NCBI RefSeq assembly: GCF_038632915.1
Contig: NZ_CP152050.1
Coordinates: 3,007,001 to 3,071,000 of the forward strand
DNA: 64,000 nt
From: Paenisporosarcina sp. FSL H8-0542
Lineage (GTDB): Bacteria > Bacillota > Bacilli > Bacillales_A > Planococcaceae
Reading direction: 5' to 3'
The position numbers and the translations under genes are program-made. Positions 1 to 7,959 of this stretch are shown piece by piece. Every line of letters begins with the position of its first letter. Position 1 is the first letter of the stretch. The notes below the pieces were generated by a model, which made no database searches, was not told the origin of the DNA, and saw only the letters and a list, made by a program, of their open reading frames with translations.

Positions 1-114
1 ATCCCATGGTGCTATACCAAGTATTTCTCCTCTAATGGTCATCGCAATGCCAAGAGACAGCACTACTAACCCGACTAGAAAGAAACTCCATCGTATGTAA
101 ATTGTGTTTGTCAT
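1..114 (-). CDS. YczE/YitT-type integral membrane protein, N-terminal part only
   Basis: The window opens inside a leftward gene; only its first 38 codons are present. They encode a hydrophobic segment (about residues 9-25) followed by RGEILGIAPWD, which resembles the start of YczE/YyaS/YitT-type multi-pass membrane proteins, a family of uncertain transport function. The ATG at 112-114 is preceded by AGAAGG at a normal distance. The gene lies downstream of ybaK and is separated from it by a terminator, so it probably has its own promoter. The family call rests on one short motif. Confidence 0.5.
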   Translation of the reverse strand, partial: MTNTIYIRWSFFLVGLVVLSLGIAMTIRGEILGIAPWD

Positions 115-134
115 CTAAAAGTGCCTTCTTTCCG

Positions 135-169
135 TAAAAAATCCACTCATGCTTCGCATGAATGGATTC
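135..169 (-). terminator. Intrinsic terminator after topB-ybaK
   Basis: On the minus strand a 13-bp stem (arms 156-168 and 140-152, one wobble pair, GAA loop) is followed by a run of T. It would end the topB-ybaK transcript. Confidence 0.75.
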
Positions 170-226
170 GAATCAATACTGAAAAGTATATCAGCATTAT
201 GTTTTAAGTGTTATATAAATTTATTC

Positions 227-715
227 CTATTTGGTCAAAGAAGCAAATACCCCTTTGGTGCAGTATGCTAAATCAGTTGGATGCAAATGAATCTGCATTC
301 CGATTTTGCCGGCACTGACAATCATCGTATCAAGTTCTTTCGCAGTTTCATCGATGAACGTGGGAAATAGCTTTTTCATTCCAAGCGGTGAACAGCCTCC
401 GCGTATATAGCCAGTCACCCCTAGCAGATCTTTTACCGGAAGCATTTCAACTTTCTTTTCTCCGGCAGCTTTAGCGGCTGCTTTTAAATTTAGTTCCTGA
501 TCTACTGGCACCAGGAAAACGGATACTTTCCCTGGACCTGCAGTAGCAACCAGTGTCTTAAATACTTTTTCAACCGGCTGTGCAATTTTATGCGCAACAG
601 AAACACCATCGATTTGTCCGTCGGATACTTCATATTCAAATAAGTCATAGCTGATTTTTTGTTGATCCAGTAAGCGGACTGCATTTGTTTTTGTTGGTTT
701 GGAAGACTTGGCCAT
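227..715 (-). CDS. ybaK: Cys-tRNA(Pro)/Cys-tRNA(Cys) deacylase YbaK/EbsC
   Basis: Encodes about 162 residues of the YbaK/ProX editing family, which hydrolyses Cys-tRNA(Pro) mischarged by prolyl-tRNA synthetase in the cytoplasm. The sequence carries family hallmarks: an N-terminal TNAVRLLDQQ segment, VFKTLVATAG in the middle, the GYIRGGCSPLGMKK loop and LHPTDLA near the end. Two in-frame ATGs exist at 721 and 715. The GAGGA ribosome binding site sits almost on top of the first and about 7 nt from the second, so 715 is preferred. It starts about 30 bp after the topB stop codon and is probably co-transcribed with it. Confidence 0.9.
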   Translation of the reverse strand: MAKSSKPTKTNAVRLLDQQKISYDLFEYEVSDGQIDGVSVAHKIAQPVEKVFKTLVATAGPGKVSVFLVPVDQELNLKAAAKAAGEKKVEMLPVKDLLGVTGYIRGGCSPLGMKKLFPTFIDETAKELDTMIVSAGKIGMQIHLHPTDLAYCTKGVFASLTK

Positions 716-742
716 AGACATTTCCTCGCTTTACAAAAATCT

Positions 743-2911
743 TTATTCCTGATTCAATAATTTCTTCAGTGCTTCAGCCATTGCTGTATTTTGAGGTTCA
801 TCTTGTTGTTTCAAGAATTTCTGTACATCTTTCTTATTGGCTTTTGCTCCACCTGAAGATTCACGACGTTTTTCAAAGGCCGACAATTTTTCTCGATGAC
901 CACATTTACAAACAAACAGTTTGCCATCTCCTTCACCACGCATTTCCATCCGTTTGTGACACACTGGACAACGTGCATTGGTTTGCATGGACACCGATTT
1001 TTTGTAGCCACATTCACGATCTTGGCATACAAGCATTTTGCCACGTTTGCCGTTTACTTCAAGCAAATTCTTTCCACAAGTCGGACAGGTCTTACCCGTG
1101 ACATTGTCATGTTTGAACTTTTGATCGCTTTGTTTGATTTGCGTCACAACCGTTTTTGAAAAGGTTACCATGTCTTTCATGAATTGTTCCTTTTTCATCG
1201 TACCCTTTGCAATTTTCGTCAATCGCTGTTCCCACTCACCCGTTAAGGACGGGGATTTTAAATCTTCAGGGACCAATTCAAGCAACTGTCTTCCTTTGGA
1301 AGTCGTGTAGATATCTTTGCCTTTCTTTTCAATGACAAAGCTATTGAATAATTTCTCAATAATATCAGCGCGTGTTGCCACTGTTCCAAGTCCACCCGTT
1401 TCGACTGCTGTCTGGATAATGTCTTTAGACTCCCCAGCCATAAATGACGAAGGATTCTCCATCGCAGAAAGTAATGTCCCTTCATTGAATCGGGCAGGTG
1501 GTTTCGTTTCACCTTGTGTCATGGAGATAGCACGAATTTCAATCGTGTCTCCTTTTTGTACAGGAGGCAACGTGCTTTCTGTGTCGTCTTCTTTGTCTTG
1601 ATAGACACGTTTCCATCCTTCATCCCGGACGGTTTTTCCTTTTGCCGTAAATGTTTCTCCAAGCACTTCCAGTGTAATGACTGTTTGATCATATGCATAA
1701 GGAGGCAGGAAAACGGCTAAAAATCGCTTAACGATTAAGTCATATAATTTTCGTTCTTTGTCTGATAGATTTTGCATGACCGGCGATTCCTCAGTCGGAA
1801 TAATCGCGTGGTGATCGCTCACTCTTGCATCGTCAATTACTCCTTTTTGCGGTTGGATATTCGCTGAACGCAAAATACTGTTCGTCGCAGCTCTGTAAGG
1901 TTGCAAATCTACTGCTTTAATACGTTCTTTCAAGGTCGACTTCATGTCGCTTGATAAATGCTTCGAATCCGTCCGTGGATACGTCACGATTTTATGGCGT
2001 TCGTATAACCCTTGCAACGTGGACAGCGTTTCTTTCGCTGACCAGCCAAACAGACGATGGCCTTCTTTTTGAAGTTCGGTCAAGTCAAACAATGGTGGTG
2101 CAGGTTGCTTTTTAGGTGTTGTTTGAATGGACTTGATCTTTCCTTCTTTGCTCTTGTCCAATTTCTTCAGAACTTGCTCGACCTGGTCCTTATTGAAATT
2201 GCTCGACTGATTATTCGGGCCAAATGACCATGTATAGTTTGCCTCTTTCGTTAATGCTTGCAAACCGTAATATGTTTTAGATTTAAAGTCGCGAATTTGT
2301 TTCTCGCGTGCTGCTATCATTGCGAGAGTTGGAGTCTGCACTCGTCCCGTCGATAATTGCGCATTGTATTTCACTGTTAGTGCACGGGTTGCGTTAATAC
2401 CAACCACCCAGTCGGCTTCCGCTCGTGCAACTGCTGCTTCATACAAATGTTCATAGGCTCGGCCGTCTTTCAGTTCACGGAATCCTTTTTGAATCGCTTG
2501 ATCCGTTACCGAAGAAATCCACAATCGCTTCACCGGTTTACGGCTTTTCGCTTTTTCTAAAATCCAACGTGCAACCAGTTCCCCTTCACGTCCCGCGTCA
2601 GTCGCAATAATGACTTCTTTAACGTCCGGTCGGTTCAGTTGTGCTTTAACAGCATTAAATTGCTTCATCGTTTGTTTAATCGGCACCAGCTTGAATGGCT
2701 GAGGCAAGATCGGCAAATCCTCTAGTTTCCATTCTTTATAGCTGTTATCGTATTGTTCAGGGTCAGCATGCGTGACCAAATGGCCAAGTGCCCAAGTAAC
2801 AATGTATTGTGTTCCTTCTAAAAAGCCGTTTCCTTTTTTATGACAACCGAGGACGCGGGCGATATCGCGTGCTACGGATGGTTTTTCTGCAAGTACTACT
2901 GATTTTGACAA
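743..2911 (-). CDS. topB: DNA topoisomerase III (type IA)
   Basis: Type IA topoisomerase of about 722 residues that relaxes and decatenates DNA through a 5' phosphotyrosine. It has an N-terminal Toprim domain (SVVLAEKPSVARDI at the start, acidic motif TDAGREGE), the catalytic tyrosine in VTYPRTDS, and a C-terminal tail with two zinc-ribbon-like Cys clusters (CPTCGKN...CQDRECGY and CPVCHKR...CKCGH). The reading frame stays open to a GTG at 3049, but I place the start at TTG 2909-2911. The first family-conserved residues begin there, AAAGGGGCGG lies just upstream, and a perfect TATAAT lies at 2940-2945, inside the longer frame. Spacing suggests an operon with ybaK. Confidence 0.95.
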   Translation of the reverse strand: MSKSVVLAEKPSVARDIARVLGCHKKGNGFLEGTQYIVTWALGHLVTHADPEQYDNSYKEWKLEDLPILPQPFKLVPIKQTMKQFNAVKAQLNRPDVKEVIIATDAGREGELVARWILEKAKSRKPVKRLWISSVTDQAIQKGFRELKDGRAYEHLYEAAVARAEADWVVGINATRALTVKYNAQLSTGRVQTPTLAMIAAREKQIRDFKSKTYYGLQALTKEANYTWSFGPNNQSSNFNKDQVEQVLKKLDKSKEGKIKSIQTTPKKQPAPPLFDLTELQKEGHRLFGWSAKETLSTLQGLYERHKIVTYPRTDSKHLSSDMKSTLKERIKAVDLQPYRAATNSILRSANIQPQKGVIDDARVSDHHAIIPTEESPVMQNLSDKERKLYDLIVKRFLAVFLPPYAYDQTVITLEVLGETFTAKGKTVRDEGWKRVYQDKEDDTESTLPPVQKGDTIEIRAISMTQGETKPPARFNEGTLLSAMENPSSFMAGESKDIIQTAVETGGLGTVATRADIIEKLFNSFVIEKKGKDIYTTSKGRQLLELVPEDLKSPSLTGEWEQRLTKIAKGTMKKEQFMKDMVTFSKTVVTQIKQSDQKFKHDNVTGKTCPTCGKNLLEVNGKRGKMLVCQDRECGYKKSVSMQTNARCPVCHKRMEMRGEGDGKLFVCKCGHREKLSAFEKRRESSGGAKANKKDVQKFLKQQDEPQNTAMAEALKKLLNQE

Positions 2912-2939
2912 AGTGTCCGCCCCTTTCTTACATTCATCT

Positions 2940-2945
2940 ATTATA
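2940..2945 (-). promoter_or_regulatory. topB: -10 box of the topB promoter
   Basis: A perfect TATAAT on the minus strand about 29 bp upstream of the TTG start of topB. No clear -35 is seen. Its position inside the longer open frame argues against the GTG start at 3049. Confidence 0.5.
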
Positions 2946-3063
2946 ACGGAAAACGGTGGTGGCTGTTTAGTGCGAGCTGGGGGGCAATTTGATTTATTCC
3001 TCTTCACGATAGGTTTATTCCCTTTCGCAAAGACCTCATTCCCTTTCACCCACTAATTTCCAA

Positions 3064-3100
3064 CAAAAAAACCACTTCGCATGGATTTCGCAAAGTGGTC
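3064..3100 (-). terminator. Intrinsic terminator after the FMN reductase gene
   Basis: Minus-strand hairpin with ACCACTT/AAGTGGT arms (3093-3099 and 3071-3077) followed by seven T. It lies just after the stop codon at 3111. Confidence 0.8.
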
Positions 3101-3110
3101 TAACTGTCTT

Positions 3111-3674
3111 TTAAGATTGGTCAATTGTTTCTTTTGATAAGTGTTTGCCCATTTCGACGTACTGCACAAATACGCGAGCAAGTTCACGCAAGCGATCATG
3201 TACATCTTCATCGATGATAACATTACCCTCACCGAAATGACTGCCGGTTGTGTACACGTAATTTGGTGTCACCAGGCAACGGAAGTAATCCAGGATGGGC
3301 TTCAATTGGTTTTCAATGACCAAGTGATGCTGGAACGTTCCGCCATTGGCGACAATTGAAACCGGTTTGTACCGCATTGTTCGCGGGTGCAGCATATCGA
3401 ATGCATTTTTCAGAACACCTGGAATCGATCCTTGGAAAATCGGTGTTGCCAACACGTAGCCATCCGCTTCTTCGAACTCGCGAATGAGGCGACGCATATC
3501 ATCGTTGTACTCACCCAGTGGTCGACCATCGACAAATTGATGGTCAAAATCGGCCAGCTTCATAATTTCAAGATCGAGCTCACTATTCAATTGTTCAATA
3601 TATATTTTCACTTGATCCAAAATCGCACCTGTTTTGGAGCCAATAATGGTCCCGTCGATAAGTAAAATTTTCAT
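3111..3674 (-). CDS. NADPH-dependent FMN reductase family protein
   Basis: A 187-residue flavodoxin-fold protein of the NADPH-dependent FMN reductase type, expected to reduce FMN or another small acceptor in the cytosol. It starts with a KILLIDGTIIGSKTG phosphate-binding loop and has the family signature LATPIFQGSIPGVLKNAFD in the middle. Two ATGs occur six bases apart. AAGGAG abuts the first and is about 7 nt from the second, so the start at 3674 is chosen. It stands alone with its own terminator. The physiological substrate (quinone, azo dye, sulfonate metabolism) cannot be read from the sequence. Confidence 0.8.
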   Translation of the reverse strand: MKILLIDGTIIGSKTGAILDQVKIYIEQLNSELDLEIMKLADFDHQFVDGRPLGEYNDDMRRLIREFEEADGYVLATPIFQGSIPGVLKNAFDMLHPRTMRYKPVSIVANGGTFQHHLVIENQLKPILDYFRCLVTPNYVYTTGSHFGEGNVIIDEDVHDRLRELARVFVQYVEMGKHLSKETIDQS

Positions 3675-3796
3675 GTCCATTCTCCTTCAAACGCTTTTCT
3701 ATTAGAAGTACAAAAAGGAATTTGAACTTCCTATATCCTCATTTTATCAAAAAGAAAATCCTTGCCCTAAGCACCGGGTGTTGAAACTACACAAGT

Positions 3797-4010
3797 TCAT
3801 TCTTTTGACGGAGACTGTGTCGCACAATCCGCTTCAAGCCGTTCCTGCACTTTTACGATTTCTTTAGTTGGCGGGATCAAACTCACAGCCGTATCACCAG
3901 AAATGGATTGAAGTTCTTTCTTGTCGGTGTAAATTTCAATTCCCCATATTCTTTCATGATGTACAGGAGCACTGTTTCTTCCTCACAGTCGCGCAAGTAG
4001 CGTGTGGACG
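3797..4010 (-). pseudogene. Frameshifted remnant of an unrecognised gene
   Basis: On the minus strand the 3' half reads as plausible protein ending at the TGA at 3797-3799 (IEIYTDKKELQSISG...EIVKVQERLEAD...). The 5' half reads as protein only in another frame (RYLRDCEEETVLLYIMKEYG). Joining the two needs one frame change near 3945. No start codon or ribosome binding site is left, and the fragment abuts a run of A just after the stop of the next gene upstream. I do not recognise the family. Confidence 0.4.
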
Positions 4011-4016
4011 TTTTTT

Positions 4017-4682
4017 TTATTTAATTTGTGCAATTGCTTCTGAATCATAAATAGCGACAGTTCTTGAAGGTGTCCGCAAAGCTATTTTCATCATGGCAAA
4101 TGCCACCTGCTTCGCTTCAATCGAACGGTATTTTTTCAAAGGACCTAGAAAAGCCGGTTTTAACAGAGTCATTGTGATTTCTCCAAAGCGCTCCCCTAAA
4201 CGGAATTCTTCTCGATTCCCGGTCAATAATGACGGTCTAAAAATGGAAACGTGCGGAAGTGAAAGCATCGAAACTTTATCTTCCATCGTTCCCTTTACAC
4301 GGTTGTAATAGACATTCGATTCAGGATTTGCCCCCATTGCCGAAATGACCAGCATATGCTTTGCCCCTTGTGATTGTGCAAATTTGCCCATCTGGATGGG
4401 TGCGATTAAATCCACTTGTTCAAATGCTTCTTTCGATCCCGCTTTTTTCATCGTCGTACCTAAGCAGCAAAAGAAATCATCTACCCCAACAAAGTCATCC
4501 TTGGTCACTTGATTCAGGTTTTTGACTTTCGTGACTAACTTCGGATGGCTGAAGGAAATTGCATTCCTGACAATAATCGTGACTTTTTCATAAGTCTCGT
4601 TTTCACAAAGAAACTTGACGAGTTGTGAACCTGTAAGTCCTGAAGCTCCTGCTATCATCGCAGTTCTTTTTTCCAATGTCAT
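4017..4682 (-). CDS. NAD(P)H-binding oxidoreductase, HTATIP2-like atypical SDR
   Basis: A protein of 221 residues with a Rossmann fold: the nucleotide-binding motif GASGLTGSQLV lies at residues 13-23, a central FFCCLGTTMKKAGS segment follows, and a YYNRVKG motif stands where short-chain dehydrogenases carry YxxxK. This resembles the HTATIP2/TIP30 group of NAD(P)-binding proteins, whose bacterial role is not established. The frame also has a GTG one codon earlier; the ATG at 4682 is chosen, although the upstream ribosome binding site is weak. The gene is divergent from the PseG-like gene to its right. Confidence 0.75.
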   Translation of the reverse strand: MTLEKRTAMIAGASGLTGSQLVKFLCENETYEKVTIIVRNAISFSHPKLVTKVKNLNQVTKDDFVGVDDFFCCLGTTMKKAGSKEAFEQVDLIAPIQMGKFAQSQGAKHMLVISAMGANPESNVYYNRVKGTMEDKVSMLSLPHVSIFRPSLLTGNREEFRLGERFGEITMTLLKPAFLGPLKKYRSIEAKQVAFAMMKIALRTPSRTVAIYDSEAIAQIK

Positions 4683-4802
4683 CACTCAATTCTTGTAATC
4701 TAGTGTTTTGAGTTTACCATACGCACCTGCAAATTCTAATATTTACTCATACAGAGGTTGTAGTTCCCATACGTTAAATAGAAGATGAAAGGTGGGAATG
4801 AA

Positions 4803-5825
4803 ATGAGCAACCAAATTCAACAAAAAACCATTTTATTTACGATTGGACGGGCTGGCTATCCTGTCACGAGGTGTGTCCACATTGCGAAGTTACTGGCTTC
4901 TCATCGCATTCTTTTTGCAGCCCCTGAAAAACAAACAGTGGTTCTTCGTACCCTCGATCAACAGGGCTTTGCCCCTCTCTCATATGCAAGAATCGCTGAT
5001 TTGAAGAAGTTATTGATTGAACACCAGCCTGATATGGTTATTACCGATGGCTATGATACAGATTTTGATGAAGGAAAAATGTACGCTTCGCATGTTCCGA
5101 TTACCCTGCATTTTGACGACTTTGGAGAAGGCGGAAAAGCTGCAACTCATGTAGTTCAATCTTTGTACCGCGAAGACCGTGAGCCAGTTCCTTCCCATTA
5201 TGTGATAGGATCCACAGGTTTTGTGGTGCCTGACGAATTGGAGCCATACGCGAATTCCGGCCTAAAGCATGCATCAGCACTGCCTCTTCCCCACGTCGTT
5301 GTGACATTTGCAGATGAAGATGCAGATAACTTGTCTTACCGTACACTTCGTCATTTGCTGCATTTACAAATCCCACTTGCCATTACAGTCGCCCTACATT
5401 CGAGTTACCGACACAGTCGCGATGATTTGAAACTGATGGCATTGGGACGAAAACAAACACGTATTGTAGAATGTGATGATCCAATCCAACTGATCAGCGA
5501 ATCCGATTTGGTTATTTGTGATGCTAGCTTCACTCCTTACCACGTCGCAGTAATTGGTAAACCATGCATTGTCATCGCAGAAGATGAAAAAGAAGCGCAG
5601 CATGCTTTCCCGAAGGAAGGAAATGGTTTCATTTATTTAGGTCTGGGACGCAAATTGAAACAATCCCATTTGCAAAACGCCGTGATGGAGACAATTCTCC
5701 ATCCTAATAGAAGCGTACGGGCAATTAAAAAACAGTTGGGCTTAAAAATGCATTTAAACAATGCGAACATGCAACAATTTTTAGAAAAAATCATCCAAGA
5801 AGAAGCACGAGAAATCACCAGATAA
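4803..5825 (+). CDS. PseG/SpsG-like glycosyltransferase-fold protein
   Basis: About 340 residues with a GT-B-like two-domain pattern. The motif ITDGYDTDFD, then LHFDDFGEGGKA, and later a C-terminal GFIYLGLG loop recall PseG/SpsG nucleotide-sugar hydrolases and related glycosyltransferases. A role in making a surface or spore-coat sugar is inferred, but no sugar pathway genes lie next to it. An ATG at 4785 is possible, but AAGGTGGG sits just upstream of the ATG at 4803, which is preferred. The next gene follows after about 46 bp on the same strand. Confidence 0.55.
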   Translation: MSNQIQQKTILFTIGRAGYPVTRCVHIAKLLASHRILFAAPEKQTVVLRTLDQQGFAPLSYARIADLKKLLIEHQPDMVITDGYDTDFDEGKMYASHVPITLHFDDFGEGGKAATHVVQSLYREDREPVPSHYVIGSTGFVVPDELEPYANSGLKHASALPLPHVVVTFADEDADNLSYRTLRHLLHLQIPLAITVALHSSYRHSRDDLKLMALGRKQTRIVECDDPIQLISESDLVICDASFTPYHVAVIGKPCIVIAEDEKEAQHAFPKEGNGFIYLGLGRKLKQSHLQNAVMETILHPNRSVRAIKKQLGLKMHLNNANMQQFLEKIIQEEAREITR

Positions 5826-5871
5826 GCTATTCATGTGATACAATAGGTGAAAAAAGAGGAGTTTCTCTTAC

Positions 5872-6054
5872 ATGACTTCACAAGAAATTCAAGCACAAAT
5901 TGCCGAACTGAAAATGGATTATATACGTTTGCAAGGCGACATGGAGAAGCTGGAGTCAACTGGACACCCTGGCATGGTCGAAAAAGCCGAGCAACGTTTA
6001 GCTAATATGGAACTACAACTCGCAGAACTAAACAAAAAGCTCGCGGCGCTGTAA
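5872..6054 (+). CDS. SE1832-family small protein
   Basis: A 60-residue, charged, probably all-helical protein with heptad-like spacing. It contains IAELKMDYIRLQGDMEKLES and a C-terminal NMELQLAELNKK coiled-coil segment. I recall near-identical small proteins in staphylococci and bacilli named SE1832 family, of unknown function. An AGAGGAG ribosome binding site lies about 10 nt before the ATG. It directly precedes the ABC-F gene, and its stop codon lies within a hairpin that could attenuate read-through into that gene. Confidence 0.8.
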   Translation: MTSQEIQAQIAELKMDYIRLQGDMEKLESTGHPGMVEKAEQRLANMELQLAELNKKLAAL

Positions 6055-6072
6055 CACGCCGGCGAGCTTTCT
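6036..6072 (+). terminator. GC-rich hairpin spanning the stop codon of the SE1832-type gene
   Basis: AAAGCTCGC-GGCG pairs with CGCC-GGCGAGCTTT with one bulged G. The stop codon at 6052-6054 lies in the loop region. Only a weak T-rich tail follows, so it may be a partial terminator or an mRNA-stabilising hairpin before the ABC-F gene. Confidence 0.55.
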
Positions 6073-6090
6073 TTATGGAGGAATGGAATC

Positions 6091-7665
6091 ATGGCATTAT
6101 TGACAGTTGAAAATCTCGGTCACTCATTTGGTGACCGCACACTATTTAAAGACGTATCATTCCGCCTAATTGAAGGCGAACATGTTGGACTGGTTGGTGC
6201 AAACGGTGTAGGAAAATCTACATTGATGAGCATCATTACGGGCGAAACCATCTATGATTCTGGTCGTGTGGAATGGTTACCTGGTACCCACTACGGATAT
6301 TTGGATCAGCACACTCGTTTGGAACAAGGTCGTTCGATGCGCGATACTTTGCGTGACGCGTTCTTGCCGCTTTACAAAAAAGAAGCGGAAATGAATGAAA
6401 TCACTAGCAAAATGGGTGAAGCAACACCTGAGGAATTGGAAGATTTACTTGAGCAAATGGCGGACATCCAAGATGCACTTGATGCAGGTGACTTCTATAC
6501 GCTTGATATGAAAATAGAAGAAATCGCACGTGGTCTTGGTCTTGATGCGATTGGATTGGACCGTCCTGTCTCCGCTCTTTCAGGTGGCCAAAGAACGAAA
6601 GTATTGTTGGCAAAACTACTTCTTGAAAAACCAAAAGTATTGTTGCTGGATGAGCCTACCAACTATCTAGATGAAGAACATATTGGCTGGTTAACGAATT
6701 ATCTAAAGAATTATCCTCATTGCTTCCTGCTTATTTCGCATGATACGGAATTTATGAACGGAATTGTTGATGTCATTTTCCAACTGGAATTCTCTAAGCT
6801 GTCCCGCTTCACGGCATCTTATGAAAAATTCCTTGAGCTTGCAGAAATCAATAAACGCCAACATATCGACGCTTATGAAAAACAACAGGACTTCATTAAA
6901 AAGCAAGAAGACTTTATTGCAAAAAATAAAGCACGCTATTCAACAACTGGCCGTGCCAAGTCCCGCCAGAAGCAACTTGACCGCATTGAGCGAATCGATC
7001 GTCCGGAAACTGCTGCAAAACCTCAATTCGGTTTCAAAGAATCCCGCAGCCCTAGTCGCTACGTAGTGGAAGCTGAAAACTTATTGATTGGCTATGACAA
7101 GCCATTATTGCCGCCATTGTCTTTCTCAATTGAACGCGGTGAAAAAATTGCCCTTGTCGGGATGAACGGTGTCGGTAAATCGACATTGCTTAAAACGATG
7201 CTTGGTAAAGTGAATCCACTCGGCGGAAGCGTTAGACGTGGAGATTTCTTAAATATTTCTTACTTTGAACAAGAAGTAAGAGCGGATAATGTAACGCCGA
7301 TTGAAGAGATTTGGAAAACGTATCCGAGTATGGAACAAAGCCAAGTGCGCGCAGCATTAGCACGTACTGGTTTGAAAAATGAACACATTTCTCGTCCAAT
7401 GAACAGCTTGAGTGGTGGCGAACAAGCGAAAGTCCGCCTATGTAAGCTCATGATGGAAGAAAGCAACTGGTTGCTTTTCGATGAGCCGACGAACCATTTG
7501 GATATTCATGCAAAAGAAGAATTGAAACGTGCGATGAGCGAATACAAAGGCACCATCGTATTAGTAAGCCATGAACCTGACTTCTATGAAGGTTTAGTTA
7601 CGAAAATTTGGAACGTGGAAGACTGGTTCCAAACGGGTGTGCACGTAGACGATTCAAACAAATAA
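6091..7665 (+). CDS. ABC-F family ATPase, YfmM-like
   Basis: A 524-residue soluble protein with two ATP-binding cassettes and no membrane segments, as in ABC-F translation factors that bind the ribosomal E site. Cassette 1 has Walker A GANGVGKST, signature LSGGQ and Walker B LLLDEPTNYLD. Cassette 2 has GMNGVGKST, LSGGEQ and LLFDEPTNHLD. The linker between them (about residues 235-320) is rich in charged residues (KKQEDFIAKNKAR, GRAKSRQKQ). Length and N-terminus resemble Bacillus YfmM. GGAGG lies 9 nt before the ATG. Whether it protects against an antibiotic or acts in general translation cannot be told. Confidence 0.88.
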   Translation: MALLTVENLGHSFGDRTLFKDVSFRLIEGEHVGLVGANGVGKSTLMSIITGETIYDSGRVEWLPGTHYGYLDQHTRLEQGRSMRDTLRDAFLPLYKKEAEMNEITSKMGEATPEELEDLLEQMADIQDALDAGDFYTLDMKIEEIARGLGLDAIGLDRPVSALSGGQRTKVLLAKLLLEKPKVLLLDEPTNYLDEEHIGWLTNYLKNYPHCFLLISHDTEFMNGIVDVIFQLEFSKLSRFTASYEKFLELAEINKRQHIDAYEKQQDFIKKQEDFIAKNKARYSTTGRAKSRQKQLDRIERIDRPETAAKPQFGFKESRSPSRYVVEAENLLIGYDKPLLPPLSFSIERGEKIALVGMNGVGKSTLLKTMLGKVNPLGGSVRRGDFLNISYFEQEVRADNVTPIEEIWKTYPSMEQSQVRAALARTGLKNEHISRPMNSLSGGEQAKVRLCKLMMEESNWLLFDEPTNHLDIHAKEELKRAMSEYKGTIVLVSHEPDFYEGLVTKIWNVEDWFQTGVHVDDSNK

Positions 7666-7668
7666 ACA

Positions 7669-7701
7669 GAAAGATCGCTGAAGTTCAGCGGTCTTTTTTT
7701 A
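7669..7701 (+). terminator. Intrinsic terminator after the ABC-F gene
   Basis: A 10-bp stem (AGATCGCTGA with TCAGCGGTCT, one wobble pair) followed by seven T, directly after the stop codon. Confidence 0.85.
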
Positions 7702-7715
7702 TTGTGTTATGGGGT

Positions 7716-7836
7716 AATATAGATTTCGCGGGTCGATATCTGCATTTCCCTGTGGGTTATCTCCATTTTCCGAAGTGTTATCTCGGATTCACCTGAACTT
7801 ATCTAGAATTCGCACGAACTTATCTACATTTCGCTA
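7716..7836 (+). repeat. Degenerate tandem array, 21-bp period, TATC core
   Basis: Five units share a TATC core followed three bases later by an ATT-type core and often CG. TATC starts at 7737, 7758, 7779, 7800 and 7821, exactly 21 bp apart; a sixth, partial unit precedes them. The spacers are not conserved, so this is not a recent duplication. The same motif at the same period recurs at 43411-43533. It fills most of the gap between two convergent genes. On the plus strand the units read as 7-residue repeats of the GYLHF type. Confidence 0.75.
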
Positions 7837-7919
7837 TATATGCACATTCTGACGTGCTTGAAATTGTGTTAGTTGGCATGCCAACTGACACGTATCTGTG
7901 GGTGTTACGCTTGGGAACA

Positions 7920-7950
7920 AAAAGAAAAACCCTGCGCATAACCGCAGGAT
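7920..7950 (-). terminator. Intrinsic terminator after the phospholipase D-like gene
   Basis: Minus-strand stem CCTGCG/CGCAGG (arms 7943-7948 and 7931-7936) followed by GTTTTTC. Confidence 0.8.
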
Positions 7951-7959
7951 TTCCTCACA

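Noticed and set aside
2912-3049. 46-codon N-terminal extension of topB
   Set aside because: Not family-like, has no ribosome binding site, and contains the TATAAT of the topB promoter.
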